Below, piece after piece: positions 13,501-25,342 of a DNA stretch of 64,000 bases. A model generated the notes under the pieces. The model worked only from the letters and a program-made list of their open reading frames with translations, was not told where the DNA came from and did not search any database. The stretch is taken from the NCBI GenBank assembly GCA_965112735.1, contig OZ218962.1:1550001-1614000 (forward strand), given 5' to 3'. The number at the start of each line of letters is the position of its first letter. Positions within the stretch are counted from its first letter, which is position 1. The translations under genes were made by a program, and so were the position numbers. This DNA is from Phaeosaccion multiseriatum. Lineage: Eukaryota > Ochrophyta, other classes.

Positions 13501-16500
13501 TCAGGAGATCCCCCATCGGATGCAGAGCCCCGGGGAGGCGCATCCGCTTTGCCGCTTGGGCCGTCACTGCCAACTACCAACTGTTGCTGCTGCCTGGGGT
13601 CGCGACTCGTCGGGGCGACGATGCTATAGGCGCAGTGCCTCGCAACAGACACGAAGAAGGGGCTCTCGGAGTCGACATCTGTGCAATTTCCAGGAAAGGG
13701 GGGCGGGAGAGAGGGGGCGCGAGGGGAGACGGACGCGGTTACGTCAGGGCAAGACCTGTGGTGTGTTGTCGCTCCTCCTCCTACCGCCATGCCTACCTCC
13801 CGCTACTACTGCAGTCACCGTGTGACCAAACTGCTGCCACTGCTGCTGCTGCTGCTGATGATGATGATGAAGCCCAGTGAAGGCGCTCGTGAGAGCCTCT
13901 GGGTTTCCTACCCCAGCAGCCGCCGTCAGGGGAGAAGAGTGAGTAAGCGCAAGCGATTCCACCGCCGGAGAAGAGCCCAAGGCGGGTCCTCCGCCAATTG
14001 CCTGCCCTCTCCCCGTGTCTGCTGCTGGAGGAGGCACATCGGGGAAGGATGAGGAGGACGAGCCGGGTGCTCCGTGCTCGCTGGTGGGAGAGTCGAGCAA
14101 AGGAGGAGGCGAGCACTGCAAATGGCGAGGCGGGCGCCACTCCGCCTGACGCACTGGAGCTTGCTCTCCGTCCTGCTGCTGTCGGTCAGGCGGGGGGGGA
14201 GGCAAGGAAGAAGGAGCGCGCGCAGCTGAGGGAGGCAAGGGGAAAGCCTCCGCTGCTCCTTCCGCCCCTAGTGGAGAGAGTTGCTCCCTTGGAGGAGAGC
14301 CCATGCCTGCTCGGCCACTTCCAGAGAGGCTGGGCATCAGAGAAGAGCCCAACGCACCAAACGCCCCCGTCGCCACTGCCAGAGCAGCGGACGCAGCAGA
14401 GGCGGCAAAGTTGCCAAGAGAGAGCTGAGCTGACGTCGCCTCAGCGCCACCTCCAACAGCAGCCGCGGTAGCAATCTCATCCCGCTCTTCACTTCGTTCT
14501 TCTTCTCCCTGCCCACTCTCTCCTGCCGCAGTGGAGTCCTCACTCTTCCTGCCCACTTGTAATGCCCCTCGCGAAGGCTGCGAGGGCGTCGCAGCAGCTT
14601 CTGTCAGTAGCTTCGCACCACTCACGTCGACATGCCCCTCCCCTGCGTCTGGGGTATCTTCCCTCACGTATTGCTGCGGCTGCTGCTCCTGGCGCTGTCT
14701 GAGCGGAGAACTGTCCCAGCTGACGACACCCGAAAAAGTCCCGCTTGCCGGCGGCGAGTTGGCTTGACGGGGCGTGCTGCTGACGCTGCTTCTCGGTGAG
14801 TGCTCTCTGGAGGACAGGGGGCCCATGGACATCCCCAGTCCCTCCGAGCGTGCCAGCACCAGTGCCGCGGCGATTGGCGTTGCCGAGCTCAACGGGGGCG
14901 TCGACAATGATGCCGCTCTCTCCCCTATAAGGGCGCTCCGTCCTGACGCGGACCCCGCCCTGGAGAGTGCTCTCGAGCCTGGCCCTGCCCCCGCCCCGCG
15001 TGGGCTACCCGATCCCCCGGTGGACGCCTCACCCGACACATCTCTCATGGCCTCCTGTGAGGGCCAACAGGAGGAGGCACACCCGCAACCAACATCAGCC
15101 GCCATCTCTTTTGAGACTCTGAGCATGCTCTCTCTCTATCGACCGACCGACCGACCGATCTTACCTGGTAGCTCTGCGCGCTGCTGAAGAGTTGCGCCGT
15201 GCAGGAAAGCTCCCGAATGACGTCCTCGTCATGCGACTCGTACAGCTTCAGCACTCCATGGAAGGGCAGCGGGCCTTGCCACCCATTGAAGCGAACGCTG
15301 GGCATGAAAACAATGCCCAATCTTGGAGCAGAAGAAAGAGGAGGGAAAGGTGTCAAGAGACGGGAGGTGTAACATGGTGTGTGTGGGTGCGTGCGTGGGG
15401 GCGCTCACCGGATGACCCCGACGGCGTCCGCCTCGAGCGTAAAGCCCAACGCATTCGGGTTGCTGTTCCACCCCTCCCCGTGGCGGCTTGCAGCTTTGGC
15501 CTCTGTCTCCGTGTCGCAGTCAGACTCGCTCTCGCTCAGAGTGAGGTAGTCCTCCCCGCCCCCACCCCCGCTCCCTCGCTTGTCGTCGACTGGCTTGGGC
15601 TCCTTCTCGCCCCCCGCGAGGCGTCTCTTGACGAGCTCCATGTTGGAGAGGATCTTCTTGATCTTGTTGTCCTTCCTCTTGCGCTCTGCGATGCGCAACT
15701 TCCAGGCGTAATGCTCGAGCTTCTCCTCAAGCTCCGCCCGCTCGGCCTCGGACACGCCCTGCGCGAGAGAGGACACCTGCGGGGCGGGGCGGGCCGGGCC
15801 GGGGCAGCCACACGTCCTCCTTGCTCAGCCTTTCCTTTGCCTCCCACTCACGCCTTATCTACCCCGCCCTGTCCCCTACCTGGCTGAAGCGAAACCTCGC
15901 CTTACAAGCGCTCCTCTCCTGGAACTTGGTGAGCGTCCTCTCTTTGCCATTCTTGCTGCGCCTCCTGCCGGCAAGGGCCAACCCCACACCCTCCTCCTCC
16001 GCCGGAGGTGGGGGGGGTGTCTGAGAGCGCTGCGGCGCCTCCTTTGCCCCGAAGGAGGTGGGGCTCAGCCTGCTGGGATCTGCTGCCGTACACCACACAC
16101 AAAGGAAGAAGGCGGTGCTCAGCGCCTCACCTGGAAACGTGGCATGAGCAGGCACAAGCAGCACAGCCCAAGACGAGACGCGGACTCACTCACCACCTTC
16201 CGGCACGTGCCCCTCCACCACGAATGTCCTCCTCCTGCTCGTGATGTTGCGCACAGAGACGCTCAGAGTGGCCCAGCACGCATCGCCCACAAAGCACGGG
16301 CCAAAGTCGATCACTGCCGGAGGGTCCACCAGAGAGAAGGTGTCTGGCTTGTACACCTGGCAGGGAAGAGCGGCAATCAATCAAGGTTATGAGATAGATG
16401 GTAGTCTCCCCCATCGAGGGCAAGGTCAGGGTGAGGCCTAGCCAGAGCTCTGTACGCACCTTCGCTTTGATTGTGATGACTTGCATGTTGGTGGAGTCCT

Positions 16501-19500
16501 GCACGTTCCGAACGGAAAATGTCTCGGCGAAGTTTCCAGCGAGTCCCGGGCGAAATGCGAACTCGATCTTCTCACTGGAACCCTGTTTCCGTGTGAAACA
16601 AAAATATGGGGGGAGTGGTTGGGGTGTTGGTGCTTCGCTTCCTGCGGTCACACATATGCACATCAAAAGGCCAGACCTGCATTGGAATGATGCCGTCTTT
16701 CCCTTGCGTGATTTTGAGGAATCCGGAGGATATGCTTCCGCTCTTGGAGATGTGGTACAAGAGAGGACCTGGGGATAGACGCACACATACAGAAAGCGAG
16801 TGTGTGTGTATGTTGCAGCAGCGCCGAGATGCCCTGCAAGTTCCTCACCTGGAGACCTGTTGGCGATCCCCACGGTCTTCGTGGCATACTCGCCCACCGC
16901 TATCCGGCCAAAGTTGATGTTCTTCTGCGCGATGGACATCTCCGAGCGGCAGAACATGGCCCGGAGGAGGAGCTGGCGCGGCTGGATAGAGGGTTGCGTC
17001 TGTGTGGACATCGATTGTTACGGGAGCGTCGGCCATAGTGAGGATATTCTCATGCCGGACAGTGCTCATTACCCCTCCTATACCCATATACCTGTGCCGC
17101 GCTCCCTGAAACGCCTGCTGTAGTAGCAGAGGACCCAATGGATGGCATGAAGGAGCCCACTGTGGGTGCGGAACAGAAAGCGAGGGGTTGGCGTCAAGTG
17201 CGAAGGAAAGGCCGTCGCTACGGGTCCGTCCAACAGAAGACAGACAACACACACCGTCGGGTCCTGTCAGCGGTCTAAGCCGCAGGTGGGGCGGCAGGTG
17301 GAATATGAGGTGCCCCAGCACAGAGGACTCTCTCTGCACTTCCTCCGGTGTGTTGTGGGCTCTGAGGGTCAGCACCACGGCCACTTGCACCTGCCGCTTC
17401 GGTTCGATGAGTAGCGTAGTGCCGCTGCCATCTGCCTTCTGCTGCAGGGGAAGGCGCAGCAATCGCCCGTCCTCCATCGCCATTCGTAGCGCCGCCTGCA
17501 TGTGTTGGGTCTCGGCCACGACCCTCGCCACCCCATCCTTGCCCAGGCTCGAACCCCTCCGCACGACATTGAGCCTCTCCTTGCCCTCAAAATAACTCAC
17601 GAGACGGTCCAAAGACATAACGCCCGCGCTGCCATCACCCCCGCCCGGCAGATAGTGGTAGTGATGGCTGTGCTCGTGGTGGCGCGAGGAGCCCCGCCCC
17701 CCCGCCCCCCTGGCCCCCGCCCCGCCTGCCGTCCTCCCTCCTCGCGCGGCCCCTCCGGCCTCCCCGCTCCCCCCAAGCGCGCCGGGTGCATCTGCCAGCA
17801 TCGTCCTCCGACTGACAAGACCGCTTCCTGTGTTGCTCTCCGCTGCGCCGCTCTCCTTAAACCACCCTCCTTGGTCAGGATACCTTGCAGTAAGATACGA
17901 ACAAGGAAGGTTAGTCACACACACACACACACACACACACACCCCCTCCTCTTTGTCCTCACCGGCTGCCGTAGAAGCGAGAGCTCCCCTTGGCCACAGC
18001 GAGGTCCATCCCCTGCAGCCGCATCGCGTGGCGGGCCTCCTCCACAGTTGACGCCCCGTGTCCGTACCGTTGGCTGGCGCGGTTGTCCAGGGACAAAATC
18101 TCTCTTGTCTTGAGTGACTCCCACACCATGTCCTTCTTCAGCTCGGATGACGCTTGCGCCAAGGGCTTTTGGACAGACCCCCCCTGCCTCCAACGCGACC
18201 CACCCCCATCCGCGCCGCTCTGTTGGGCCGCAAAGGCCGCCAGGCCTTCCTCGTCTCCTTCCAGGTTCACCGTGGAGGAGGAGGGTACAGCAGTAGCAAC
18301 AGCAGTTGATGCAGCTGCTTCTGCCACAGTGAGCGGCATTGCTGCGGGGGGGGGGAGGGGAAGCTCACGCATCTGGAACAGCTGAATCTCTTCCGAGCCG
18401 ATCCACCTCTGCTGCTTGTCCTCCTGAGCTCCATCTGCCGAGCCCCCCCCTGCCCCGCCCTCCTCTGCCCCGCCCCCACTGAAGCCGAGCTCCAGGGCCA
18501 ATGGCTCGTCAGTAATGTTCCGAAGGATGAAAGTTCGCATCTGCGGGCAGTTGGCCACGACGTGGTTGAAGTAGACCTGCTGCTGCTTCATGCGGTTGCT
18601 CGCCACCAGCACTTTGTAAAAGTGCGAGTGGTAGAGCACGTCCTGGGTGTCGATGTTCACTGCCCGGACCTGCAAACAAACGAGGCTGTTTCGTTCAGCG
18701 CTGTTTCCTCATCCCCTCTACCTCCCATTGTCCTTACCTCCACCTGCTTCCCCCCCTTCGTATTGTGCAGGTCCAAGATTCGGATAACTCTCCGGTACTC
18801 TCGGTCCGTTTTCTTGGGGCAGTATTCAATCTTCAGGTCGAAGGTTGCCTGGGGCGGAATCTCAAACGCCTCTGCCGGCTTGACGCTAACGTATCTGCTC
18901 TTGACAATCGCCTGGACCTGCTCGGGATACGCGGTGCAATTCACGCATTGAGGCAAGCAACAGGCTTGTTGGTGGGGGACGAATGTAAGCACATGCTCAC
19001 CTTTGCAGTGATGCCCGAGTGGTTGGTCACGCCCACGACCTCGCTCTTGTACTCTTCGATGTTGCACTCCCCGAAATCCACTCTGCTCCGAGACAGCGAC
19101 AGAACCGAGGTGCACGTCTTCGCTCGGCCCGTGATGATCTTGGAGAATTGCCGGACTTCATTGCCGATGCTGCGAGTACAGGGAATGCATGGTCATTGGT
19201 GCATGGCAGAGGACTGAGCAGAGCTGCACGCGGTTTGCTTCGGTCTCTGCCTGCCTGCTTGCCTGCCTGCCTGCCTGCCTGCCCCCCCACACGACCGAAC
19301 CGACCTGTCCCTCCTCCGCAGGTCCCTGTCGTGGAAGCTCCTGGACAGGGGCCCATCTCCGCCCTCGCCCATTTCCGAGTACATGAGCTCTGCGCCCTGC
19401 AGGGCGTCTTCCCATTGCCTCTGCGGCTCGTCGCACTGGAAGAAGAGTTTGAACGCCTTGCGCTTCAATTGGGCGTGCGATTGGGCGGTTGCCGACACGC

Positions 19501-20480
19501 CCCCGCCTGCAGTTGTGGAGGGCCACGCAAGTTGGGGGGAAAGGGGGAGACTTGAGAGTGAGTGGTCAGAAGGACACGTTCGAGAGGGGTCGGAGCAGAC
19601 AATCCACCTCTTCGCACTAACCATCCCCGTCACCATCGTCGGTAATCTCTCGCAGGCCGTACACGTCATCGGGTAGAGGGTCACAGAACCGCACCCACAG
19701 CGTCCGCTCGATGCCCGGCGACAGAGTGAGCTCTTCGATGAGGCCGCTCGCCCCTTGTCCTTCTTCTTCCTCGTCCTGGCTGGGGGGCTCCTTACTCCGG
19801 AGAGGGCGTTTCCTTCTGCCCAATCCGCCACTAACCACGCCCCCTCCACTTGCTCTGCTGTCCTTACTCTTTCTCCCCTTCCGTCCTGCTCCCCTTCTCC
19901 CCCCCCCCCCCCCTCCCTCCCCTCCCCCTCCCCCTCCTCCAGCCCCCCCCCCACCTCCTCCTACCCTGCCACGCGGTCCTCCTCCACCTTTCCCGGCCCC
20001 TGTGATCCCCCCCCCCCCCTCCGCGCCTGCCGATACATCCCCCCCCCCTCCTCCTCCCCCCCCTACTGCTCCTCCTCCTCCTCCTCCTCCTCCCCCTCCT
20101 CCTCCTACGACTCCTCCTCCTCCCCCTCCTCCCCCCCCCCCCCCTCCTCCTCCTCCTCCTACGACTCCTCCTCCTCCGCCTCCTCGCTTCCCGCTAGCCT
20201 TTTCAGCATTGCTGCAAGCTTTGCACTCTAACCCTTCGCCTTTCCCACCTCCTCTATTTCTCCCGCACGTATGTACATTGGCGTGCAGATGCCTTCTCTT
20301 TTGTTGTACAAGATTGTCGTCCCTGTCGTCCTCATCGTCATCGTCTTCATCATCGTCATTATCATTTCCGCCGCCCTGCATATGATAGGGCCAGCCTGCC
20401 ATGGATTGAGACAAGCTCTCTTCGTCCGGCTCTCGCTCGCCGTCCTTCTCGCCCTCCCCTTTGTCTTCGTCGTTATCGTT

Positions 20481-20522
<42 letters not shown>

Positions 20523-22306
20523 CTCTTCTTCTTCCTCCTCATCGTCTTCCTCGTCGTCCTCGTCCTCCCCTTCCGTTCTATCCTCCTCTGGTCGGTTTCC
20601 TCCCGCAGTCATCCTCTCCCCCGACCTGCTGCTCACGCCCTTGGACTCATCTTCCTCCTGATCGTCGTCAGAGCCTTGCCCCGACTGATTGTCTGTACCG
20701 GGATCCTCGCTGCCTCTTCTCTTTCTCAGAGCTCGAAAGCGCTCCTTTCTTCGCGAAACGCTCGTCATATCTGTCTGCAGGCCAAACGTTACTTGCGCCT
20801 CCTCAGCGTGATCGGAAAAGAGTCGGATGTCCATCGGGAACTAAAACACACGAGACAAAAAAGCAGCATTTGGGAGTGGGAGAGAAAGAGTGTGAGCCTG
20901 CCTGGAATCACTACCGAACCACACGAGTGGCCCATACCGCTCGCTCGCTCCTCACCTGGGTGGTGTTCTTGATCTTGAGCTTGCGACTGGCCGACTCTCC
21001 GGTGAAGAGCGTGCCGAAGCTGAGCACGCTACCCCCGCCCAGGCGCTCCTCCTTCTCGTCCAGAATCAAGAGACCCTCCTGGTGGGACTCCGAGACGACG
21101 GACGTGAGCACGTCCACCGACAAGCGCTGCGCGACGGGAGCGAGGGGAAAAGGGACGAAATAAGCTTGTTCGTGCTTGGACATGGGGATAGGAGAGGGGC
21201 GTGACTCAGCGGGGATGTTGGTGCTGCGTACGTTCTGCGGGTCGTTGAGGTTCTCCACGAAGAGGCAGTAGTCCCTCTGGCCCACTTTGCGAGGCTTGAA
21301 CGTGACACGCACGCGAAGGTGGGCGTAGGCAGAGATCTTGCGGCCCGTGTACATCGGCAGAGGCGTGTTGGTGTGGTAGTCGGAGCACTCCAGCACATCC
21401 TGCTCGTCGGAGAGCCACACCGAGGGCACGAGGCGGAACTCTAAAGTGATTTCTGAGCGATTTCGGACCGAAAATTCCTTCACGTACGACGTGCCTGACG
21501 AAGAAAGACATGTTTCGGTGGTGTTGTCAAAAGACGAGACACGACTCTCAAAAGGCTACCCCCGCCCCTCCTCCTTCCATACCCGGCACGGTATCCAAGA
21601 ACTGTAGCTCCGACACGTCCGCCTCCAGGATGGACCTGCACACCCTGGCCTTGACCTCGTAGTTCACAATCGCCAAGGCGGGGGAGGGCTTGCTGGCACT
21701 TGCTCCCACCTGGCACTCGACAGCCTCCATGCGGACGACTCCGTGCACCCAGAGAAAGCTGCTGCTTCGCGACAATCCCACGTTCGTTACATCATCCAGA
21801 CAAACAAGCTTTAGAGATTGTTGGCTGGCAGAAAACAAGAAGCAGTCGCCTGCCCTCACCTCGCCGTGTCTCTGCCCCCCTCCTTCCCCAGCCCCACGCC
21901 CTCGGAGTAGTCGGCCTCTGCCATGAGCTGGACAATCACCGAGCGGCTCGCACGGGCCGCGACCCGCACCTCCTCCACCAGCCCTGCGTAGTTGAGGAGC
22001 TCGTTCTGGAACGCAGGGTTCTCGATGTGGAAGTTCTCATTCTCCAGCTTGAATTGGGGGGGGCACACGAAGAGACGCACAAGCATTGTTAAATACGTGC
22101 TTTTGTATCCTTCTTGCTCGAGAACTGTCTCATTACCTGGAACCGCAGAGTCGCGGTGATCCTGTTGAAACTTGTTCCAGCACCGCCTTTCCACAGCAGC
22201 TTGACCTGCTGATCAAAGTCCCTATTGCTCGTGATGACCACCTCTCGCAGAAGCGCCTGTCCGTTCAAGTACACGTCGCCCATCTCCAAGGACGGCGGCG
22301 CGCTGC

Positions 22307-22348
<42 letters not shown>

Positions 22349-22475
22349 GGTGGAGGGACGTGAATTCCCCCCCCCCCCGAGTGAGGTGTCTTCTCCTCCC
22401 CCCTCCTTACATGCTGACCGCCGGCTCTTCTTCGCCCGCCATTAGGCGCTCGACAGCCAACCCCCTTTTGGACAT
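2228..22475 (-). CDS. Giant multi-exon protein with Ig/ASH (MSP-hydin-like) repeats
   Basis: A chain of minus-strand open segments joined by good GT-AG introns runs from ATG 22,475 ('MSKRGLAVERLMAGEEE') to a stop at 2,228. Exon edges I checked: 22,411-22,475; 22,137-22,302; 21,860-22,047; 2,793-3,594; 2,228-2,682; the first two join in frame. The product would be around 5,000 residues, estimated from the span. Repeated beta-sandwich-like segments look like ASH/PapD-type Ig folds: 'VIDFGPCFVGDACWATLSV' (about 16.3 kb), 'INFGRIAVGEYATKTVGI' (16.9 kb), 'ATFDLKIEYCPKKTDREY' (18.8 kb), 'LRVRVTFKPRKVGQRDY' (21.3 kb). A coiled coil lies at 15.6-15.8 kb. Poly-Gln (4.55 kb), poly-Gly (11.5 and 19.9-20.2 kb) and poly-Asp/Glu (20.3-20.6 kb) tracts are encoded. 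Such repeats occur in hydin/CFAP-type cilium proteins, but I cannot assign a family member, and a split into two genes is not excluded. Confidence 0.75.
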
Positions 22476-22713
22476 TTCCCCGCACCTGCCGCGGTGAAGC
22501 GTCGTGGCAAAGCCCCGACTTAACGCGACATTCCACAGAGGATGGATCTTTGAGATCTTGAGCCGTTGGTGATACAGGCAGGAGGTGCACCAGAGCCAGA
22601 GTGTGAGGGAAAAAAAGACTCCTGCCCTCCCGCTTTGCAGTCTGGAGTCCCCACGAAGGAGAGTGGCTTCCGCTTTAACCCAGTCCCTGCAGGGGAGGAA
22701 AGGAGGGAGGGAA
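22476..22713. promoter_or_regulatory. Shared upstream region of two divergent genes
   Basis: Only 238 bp separate the start codons of the giant minus-strand gene (22,475) and the plus-strand TRAPPC6-like gene (22,714), so both promoters must lie here or inside transcribed sequence. No TATA box is evident near either start. The call rests on geometry alone. Confidence 0.4.
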
Positions 22714-23472
22714 ATGGCCGGCGAACCGGCCCAGGTCGGGGAGGTGGTCTTCGACTTACTCATGGGACAGATATTGCGACAGGAAGTGGCCACCTCTGTT
22801 GGGGTGCCCTCGGCCAAGACGACGGTGCGTGGGTTTGCGGCTGCGCTGTTGCTGATTCCGATGCGGCTGCGATTTCCCGCTGAATTCGTTAATCACTCGC
22901 TTCGGTGGCAATGTGTGCCTGCCCGCTTATGTTGTGCTGCGCTTCTCCTTTCACCTCAGTTGGACCAAGCTCAACTACTGGGGAGTCGCATGGAGGGAAT
23001 GGGGTACCAGGTACGCTTGGGTTTATTGGTTGAGTCCCTTGGATGCTGTGTCAGTACTTGACTGTACTCCACTTGTTACACGTGCCGTGCAACGCCACGC
23101 AAGGTTGGATATCGCTTAGTGGAGCGGACGGCGCAGCACAGATTCCTGTCCGGCGTCCAGCTGGATGTCATCAAGTTTCTCTGCAAGGACTTGTGGACCC
23201 AATTGTTCAAGAAGCAGGTGGACAACTTAAAGACAGATCACCGTGGCACATTCGTCTTGAAGGATAACAACTTCAGGTGGGTGGTGCGCTACGCAGCCGG
23301 CAACAGCACTGCCAGCAAAGAATTGGCGGCCAAGATTCTGCACTTTCCCTGCGGTCTTTTACGGGGGGCGCTGGCAAACCTGGGACTGACGGCGTCCGTC
23401 AAAGCGAATGGGGAGGGAGACCGGGGACAATCATCCCTTCCAGCAGTCGCGTTCACCATAAAGATTTTGTGA
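22714..23472 (+). CDS. TRAPPC6: TRAPP complex subunit 6 (Trs33/TRAPPC6 family)
   Basis: Three exons, 22,714-22,824, 22,960-23,010 and 23,104-23,472, join in frame to a 176-residue protein, the usual size for this family. The second and third exons give the family core: 'RMEGMGYQVGYRLVER' then 'LDVIKFLCKDLWTQLFKKQ', 'DNLKTDHRGTFVLKDNNF' and 'FPCGLLRGALANLGL', closely resembling plant and animal Trs33. Trs33 is a small core subunit of the TRAPP tethering complexes, which activate Rab1/Ypt1 at the ER-Golgi and Golgi. Introns are 135 and 93 bp with GT-AG ends. The start is the first ATG in frame with exon 1 and lies 238 bp from the divergent giant gene. A minus-strand open frame over exon 1 is a shadow. 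The first exon is the least conserved part and its start is the least certain. Confidence 0.9.
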
Positions 23473-23775
23473 TACCTGTGTGATGTTCATTGAATTACGT
23501 ACCTTACATTCTAATCGTACATGTACATATATCGTAGTTGGCCGCCCGCACCTCGTAGGGGCCTTGGGCGGCTCACCTCTTCGTCCAGCCCAATAGAGGA
23601 GCCCGGGACCTCATTTCGATTCTCTTTCCCATGCCCCCGCCACACCTTCTGAAGGCCATTCATGCCCCGCTGCCTCCAGCAGCTAGCCCTCCAGCTCCTG
23701 CTATACACAAATAAATCTCCTCCAGCCCGGCGAGCCTCCTCCTCCAGTATCAGGCTCGTCTCGCCCTGTGCTACC
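23473..23775. other. Intergenic gap between two convergent 3' ends
   Basis: Lies between the stop of the TRAPPC6-like gene and the stop of the minus-strand NTF2-like gene. It must hold both 3' untranslated regions. I see no further gene or repeat. Confidence 0.6.
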
Positions 23776-24873
23776 CTAGATATGGTTATCCATATCACTA
23801 TATTCGTCTCGTATTGAGACAGGAATCAAAGCAGGCGAATAGGCTGGGGACCCTAGCCCACCTTTACAACAGATTTTGGCAACGATTAGGTCGCAACACA
23901 TGTACGGCGCCCAGCAATCGAAGCTCGTCTCGCACCTGTTCGTTTCCTTCTTCCACCAAGAAAAAAAACCTCCCTCTGACTTTTTGGTAGGCTTTTTTGC
24001 CGTTCTTGCTGCTGCTTTGGTGCTGCTGTCGGTGCTACTACTGCCACTGTTGCTGCCCTCGCTGTTGGCCGCCATCATGATCACGGCATCGCTGCTGTTG
24101 TCGACAGCACGGTGCGTACCAATGCTCACTCCAGCCAGCACAGCATTCGCACCTGCTCTGTCGTCTTTACTGTCGTCGAAAGCACGGTGTGTAGCAATGC
24201 TCACTCCAGCCAGCCCAGCGTTCGCGCCTGCTCTGTCGAAGAGTTGCTGGATTCGCCCCAAGTCGACGAAGGGAGGCTCGAGTTGCACCCCATTGATCTC
24301 AATATCCTCGATCCGATGATCCCTGACAAGGCCATTGCGGTCGTCAATTTCGTAGAAAGAAATACCGTCGATGTACAAGGGTTCTCTTCGCCCCTTGAGA
24401 TGCAAGCAAATCTGCCACTTCAGACGAATATTGAGCTCGTCATGGTCGTAACTCATTTGGAACCTCGTCTCCTCACTCTTCATAATTCCCTTCCTGAGGA
24501 AACGGAGCGCAGCGAAAAACCGAGAGTACGCCCATATACCGGAAAGCTGCTGTCCACTCGGATCGCTGAGGCGGATGGACTCCGCGTAGATGGATAAATC
24601 TGGCTCCTTGGTAAAAAAGGCAGGCTGGTCCCTCCTGATGGTGTCAATAACCTTGCTAATCTCGACACTGGGCTCAAAGGGGGGAACCGCCCGCCTTCCC
24701 GTCTCCGCTCTTCGCTCAGGCAGTCCACTCAGCTGCGTGGACCGCTGGAACCCCCCTCCTCCCCTCCTCTCATTTCTCTGGATGAGACTCGATGAAGACA
24801 GCGAAGTAGACACAAAAGCGCTCGCGGAAAACAGAAGTGACTGGAGGAATAGGAGGAGGAGCAGAAAGGTCAT
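23776..24873 (-). CDS. Plastid-targeted NTF2/SnoaL-like (DUF2358-like) protein with Cys-rich tail
   Basis: Single-exon 365-residue protein. The N-terminus 'MTFLLLLLFLQSLLFSASAF' is a signal peptide ending in an ASA|F site, followed by a Ser/Arg-rich stretch, the bipartite plastid-entry signal of heterokont algae. Residues about 70-200 contain 'VIDTIRRDQPAFFTKEPDLS', 'IYAESIRLSDP' and 'LYIDGISFYEID', a pattern like the SnoaL/NTF2-fold DUF2358 proteins of algae and plants. Two nearly identical 25-residue units ('DRAGANAGLAGVSIATHRAF' and 'DRAGANAVLAGVSIGTHRAV') follow, then a Ser/Lys-rich linker and a Cys-rich end ('CETSFDCWAPYMCCD', 'KICCKGG'). The ATG at 24,873 is preferred because the longer frame has no upstream ATG. 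Catalytic role unknown; the NTF2-like call is from pattern only. Confidence 0.7.
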   Translation of the reverse strand: MTFLLLLLFLQSLLFSASAFVSTSLSSSSLIQRNERRGGGGFQRSTQLSGLPERRAETGRRAVPPFEPSVEISKVIDTIRRDQPAFFTKEPDLSIYAESIRLSDPSGQQLSGIWAYSRFFAALRFLRKGIMKSEETRFQMSYDHDELNIRLKWQICLHLKGRREPLYIDGISFYEIDDRNGLVRDHRIEDIEINGVQLEPPFVDLGRIQQLFDRAGANAGLAGVSIATHRAFDDSKDDRAGANAVLAGVSIGTHRAVDNSSDAVIMMAANSEGSNSGSSSTDSSTKAAARTAKKPTKKSEGGFFSWWKKETNRCETSFDCWAPYMCCDLIVAKICCKGGLGSPAYSPALIPVSIRDEYSDMDNHI

Positions 24874-25015
24874 ATTGCTCCTTGTACAAGAGTACACACA
24901 CTAAGGGGGGGGGGGGAATTACGTGGTGTGTGACGTGTGTGCGAAAACGAAACTGAAACTGACCAACACCCCCTGTTACTGTAAGAAGAAAAAAAAAAGT
25001 TATTGTGCACCAGCC

Positions 25016-25342
25016 ATGTCAGCGATGCGAGCACTGATGGGAATGAGGGCACTGGTACGCCCGAGGCCGACGAGCGATCCGCTGAGGCTTTGCAACCTCG
25101 GGAGGGTCAAACGGGCGGCTCACACCACATCATTTACTAGTCCTTCGCCCCCCGAGCCCCCTGCGCGCAGATTCCAACACTTTGCCCTCTATTCCTTCGT
25201 GGGTGTCTTGGGGAGTGTGTTGTACATCACCCTCTTTACGGAAGACCTGGACGTCTATGAAGACCTGGACTTGGGGAATGACGACCTGTACGAGGACGTT
25301 GTGGAGGAAGAGGATGATGAAGAGGAGGGAGGGAGGAATTAG
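25016..25342 (+). CDS. Small single-pass membrane protein, acidic C-terminus
   Basis: A 108-residue open frame starting at ATG 25,016. The N-terminus (MSAMRALMGMRALVRPRP) is rich in Arg and Met and lacks acidic residues, as in mitochondrial presequences. Around residue 60-80 there is one likely membrane segment ('FALYSFVGVLGSVLYITLF'), and the last 30 residues are almost entirely Asp and Glu. Size and layout resemble small inner-membrane subunits or assembly factors, but I recognise no family. The gene is divergent from the NTF2-like gene, 142 bp away. Codon-like structure and a clean start and stop support it; an unspliced downstream exon cannot be excluded. Confidence 0.5.
   Translation: MSAMRALMGMRALVRPRPTSDPLRLCNLGRVKRAAHTTSFTSPSPPEPPARRFQHFALYSFVGVLGSVLYITLFTEDLDVYEDLDLGNDDLYEDVVEEEDDEEEGGRN

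Noticed and set aside
2365-21926. Numerous plus-strand open frames of 60-320 codons opposite the giant gene
   Set aside because: They are GC-rich antisense shadows. The minus strand alone shows consistent splice sites and domain-like sequence.
22407-22880. Minus-strand frame across the TRAPPC6 first exon that could extend the giant protein
   Set aside because: It begins at a TTG and overlaps conserved plus-strand coding sequence. The giant gene has a good ATG and donor at 22,411-22,475.
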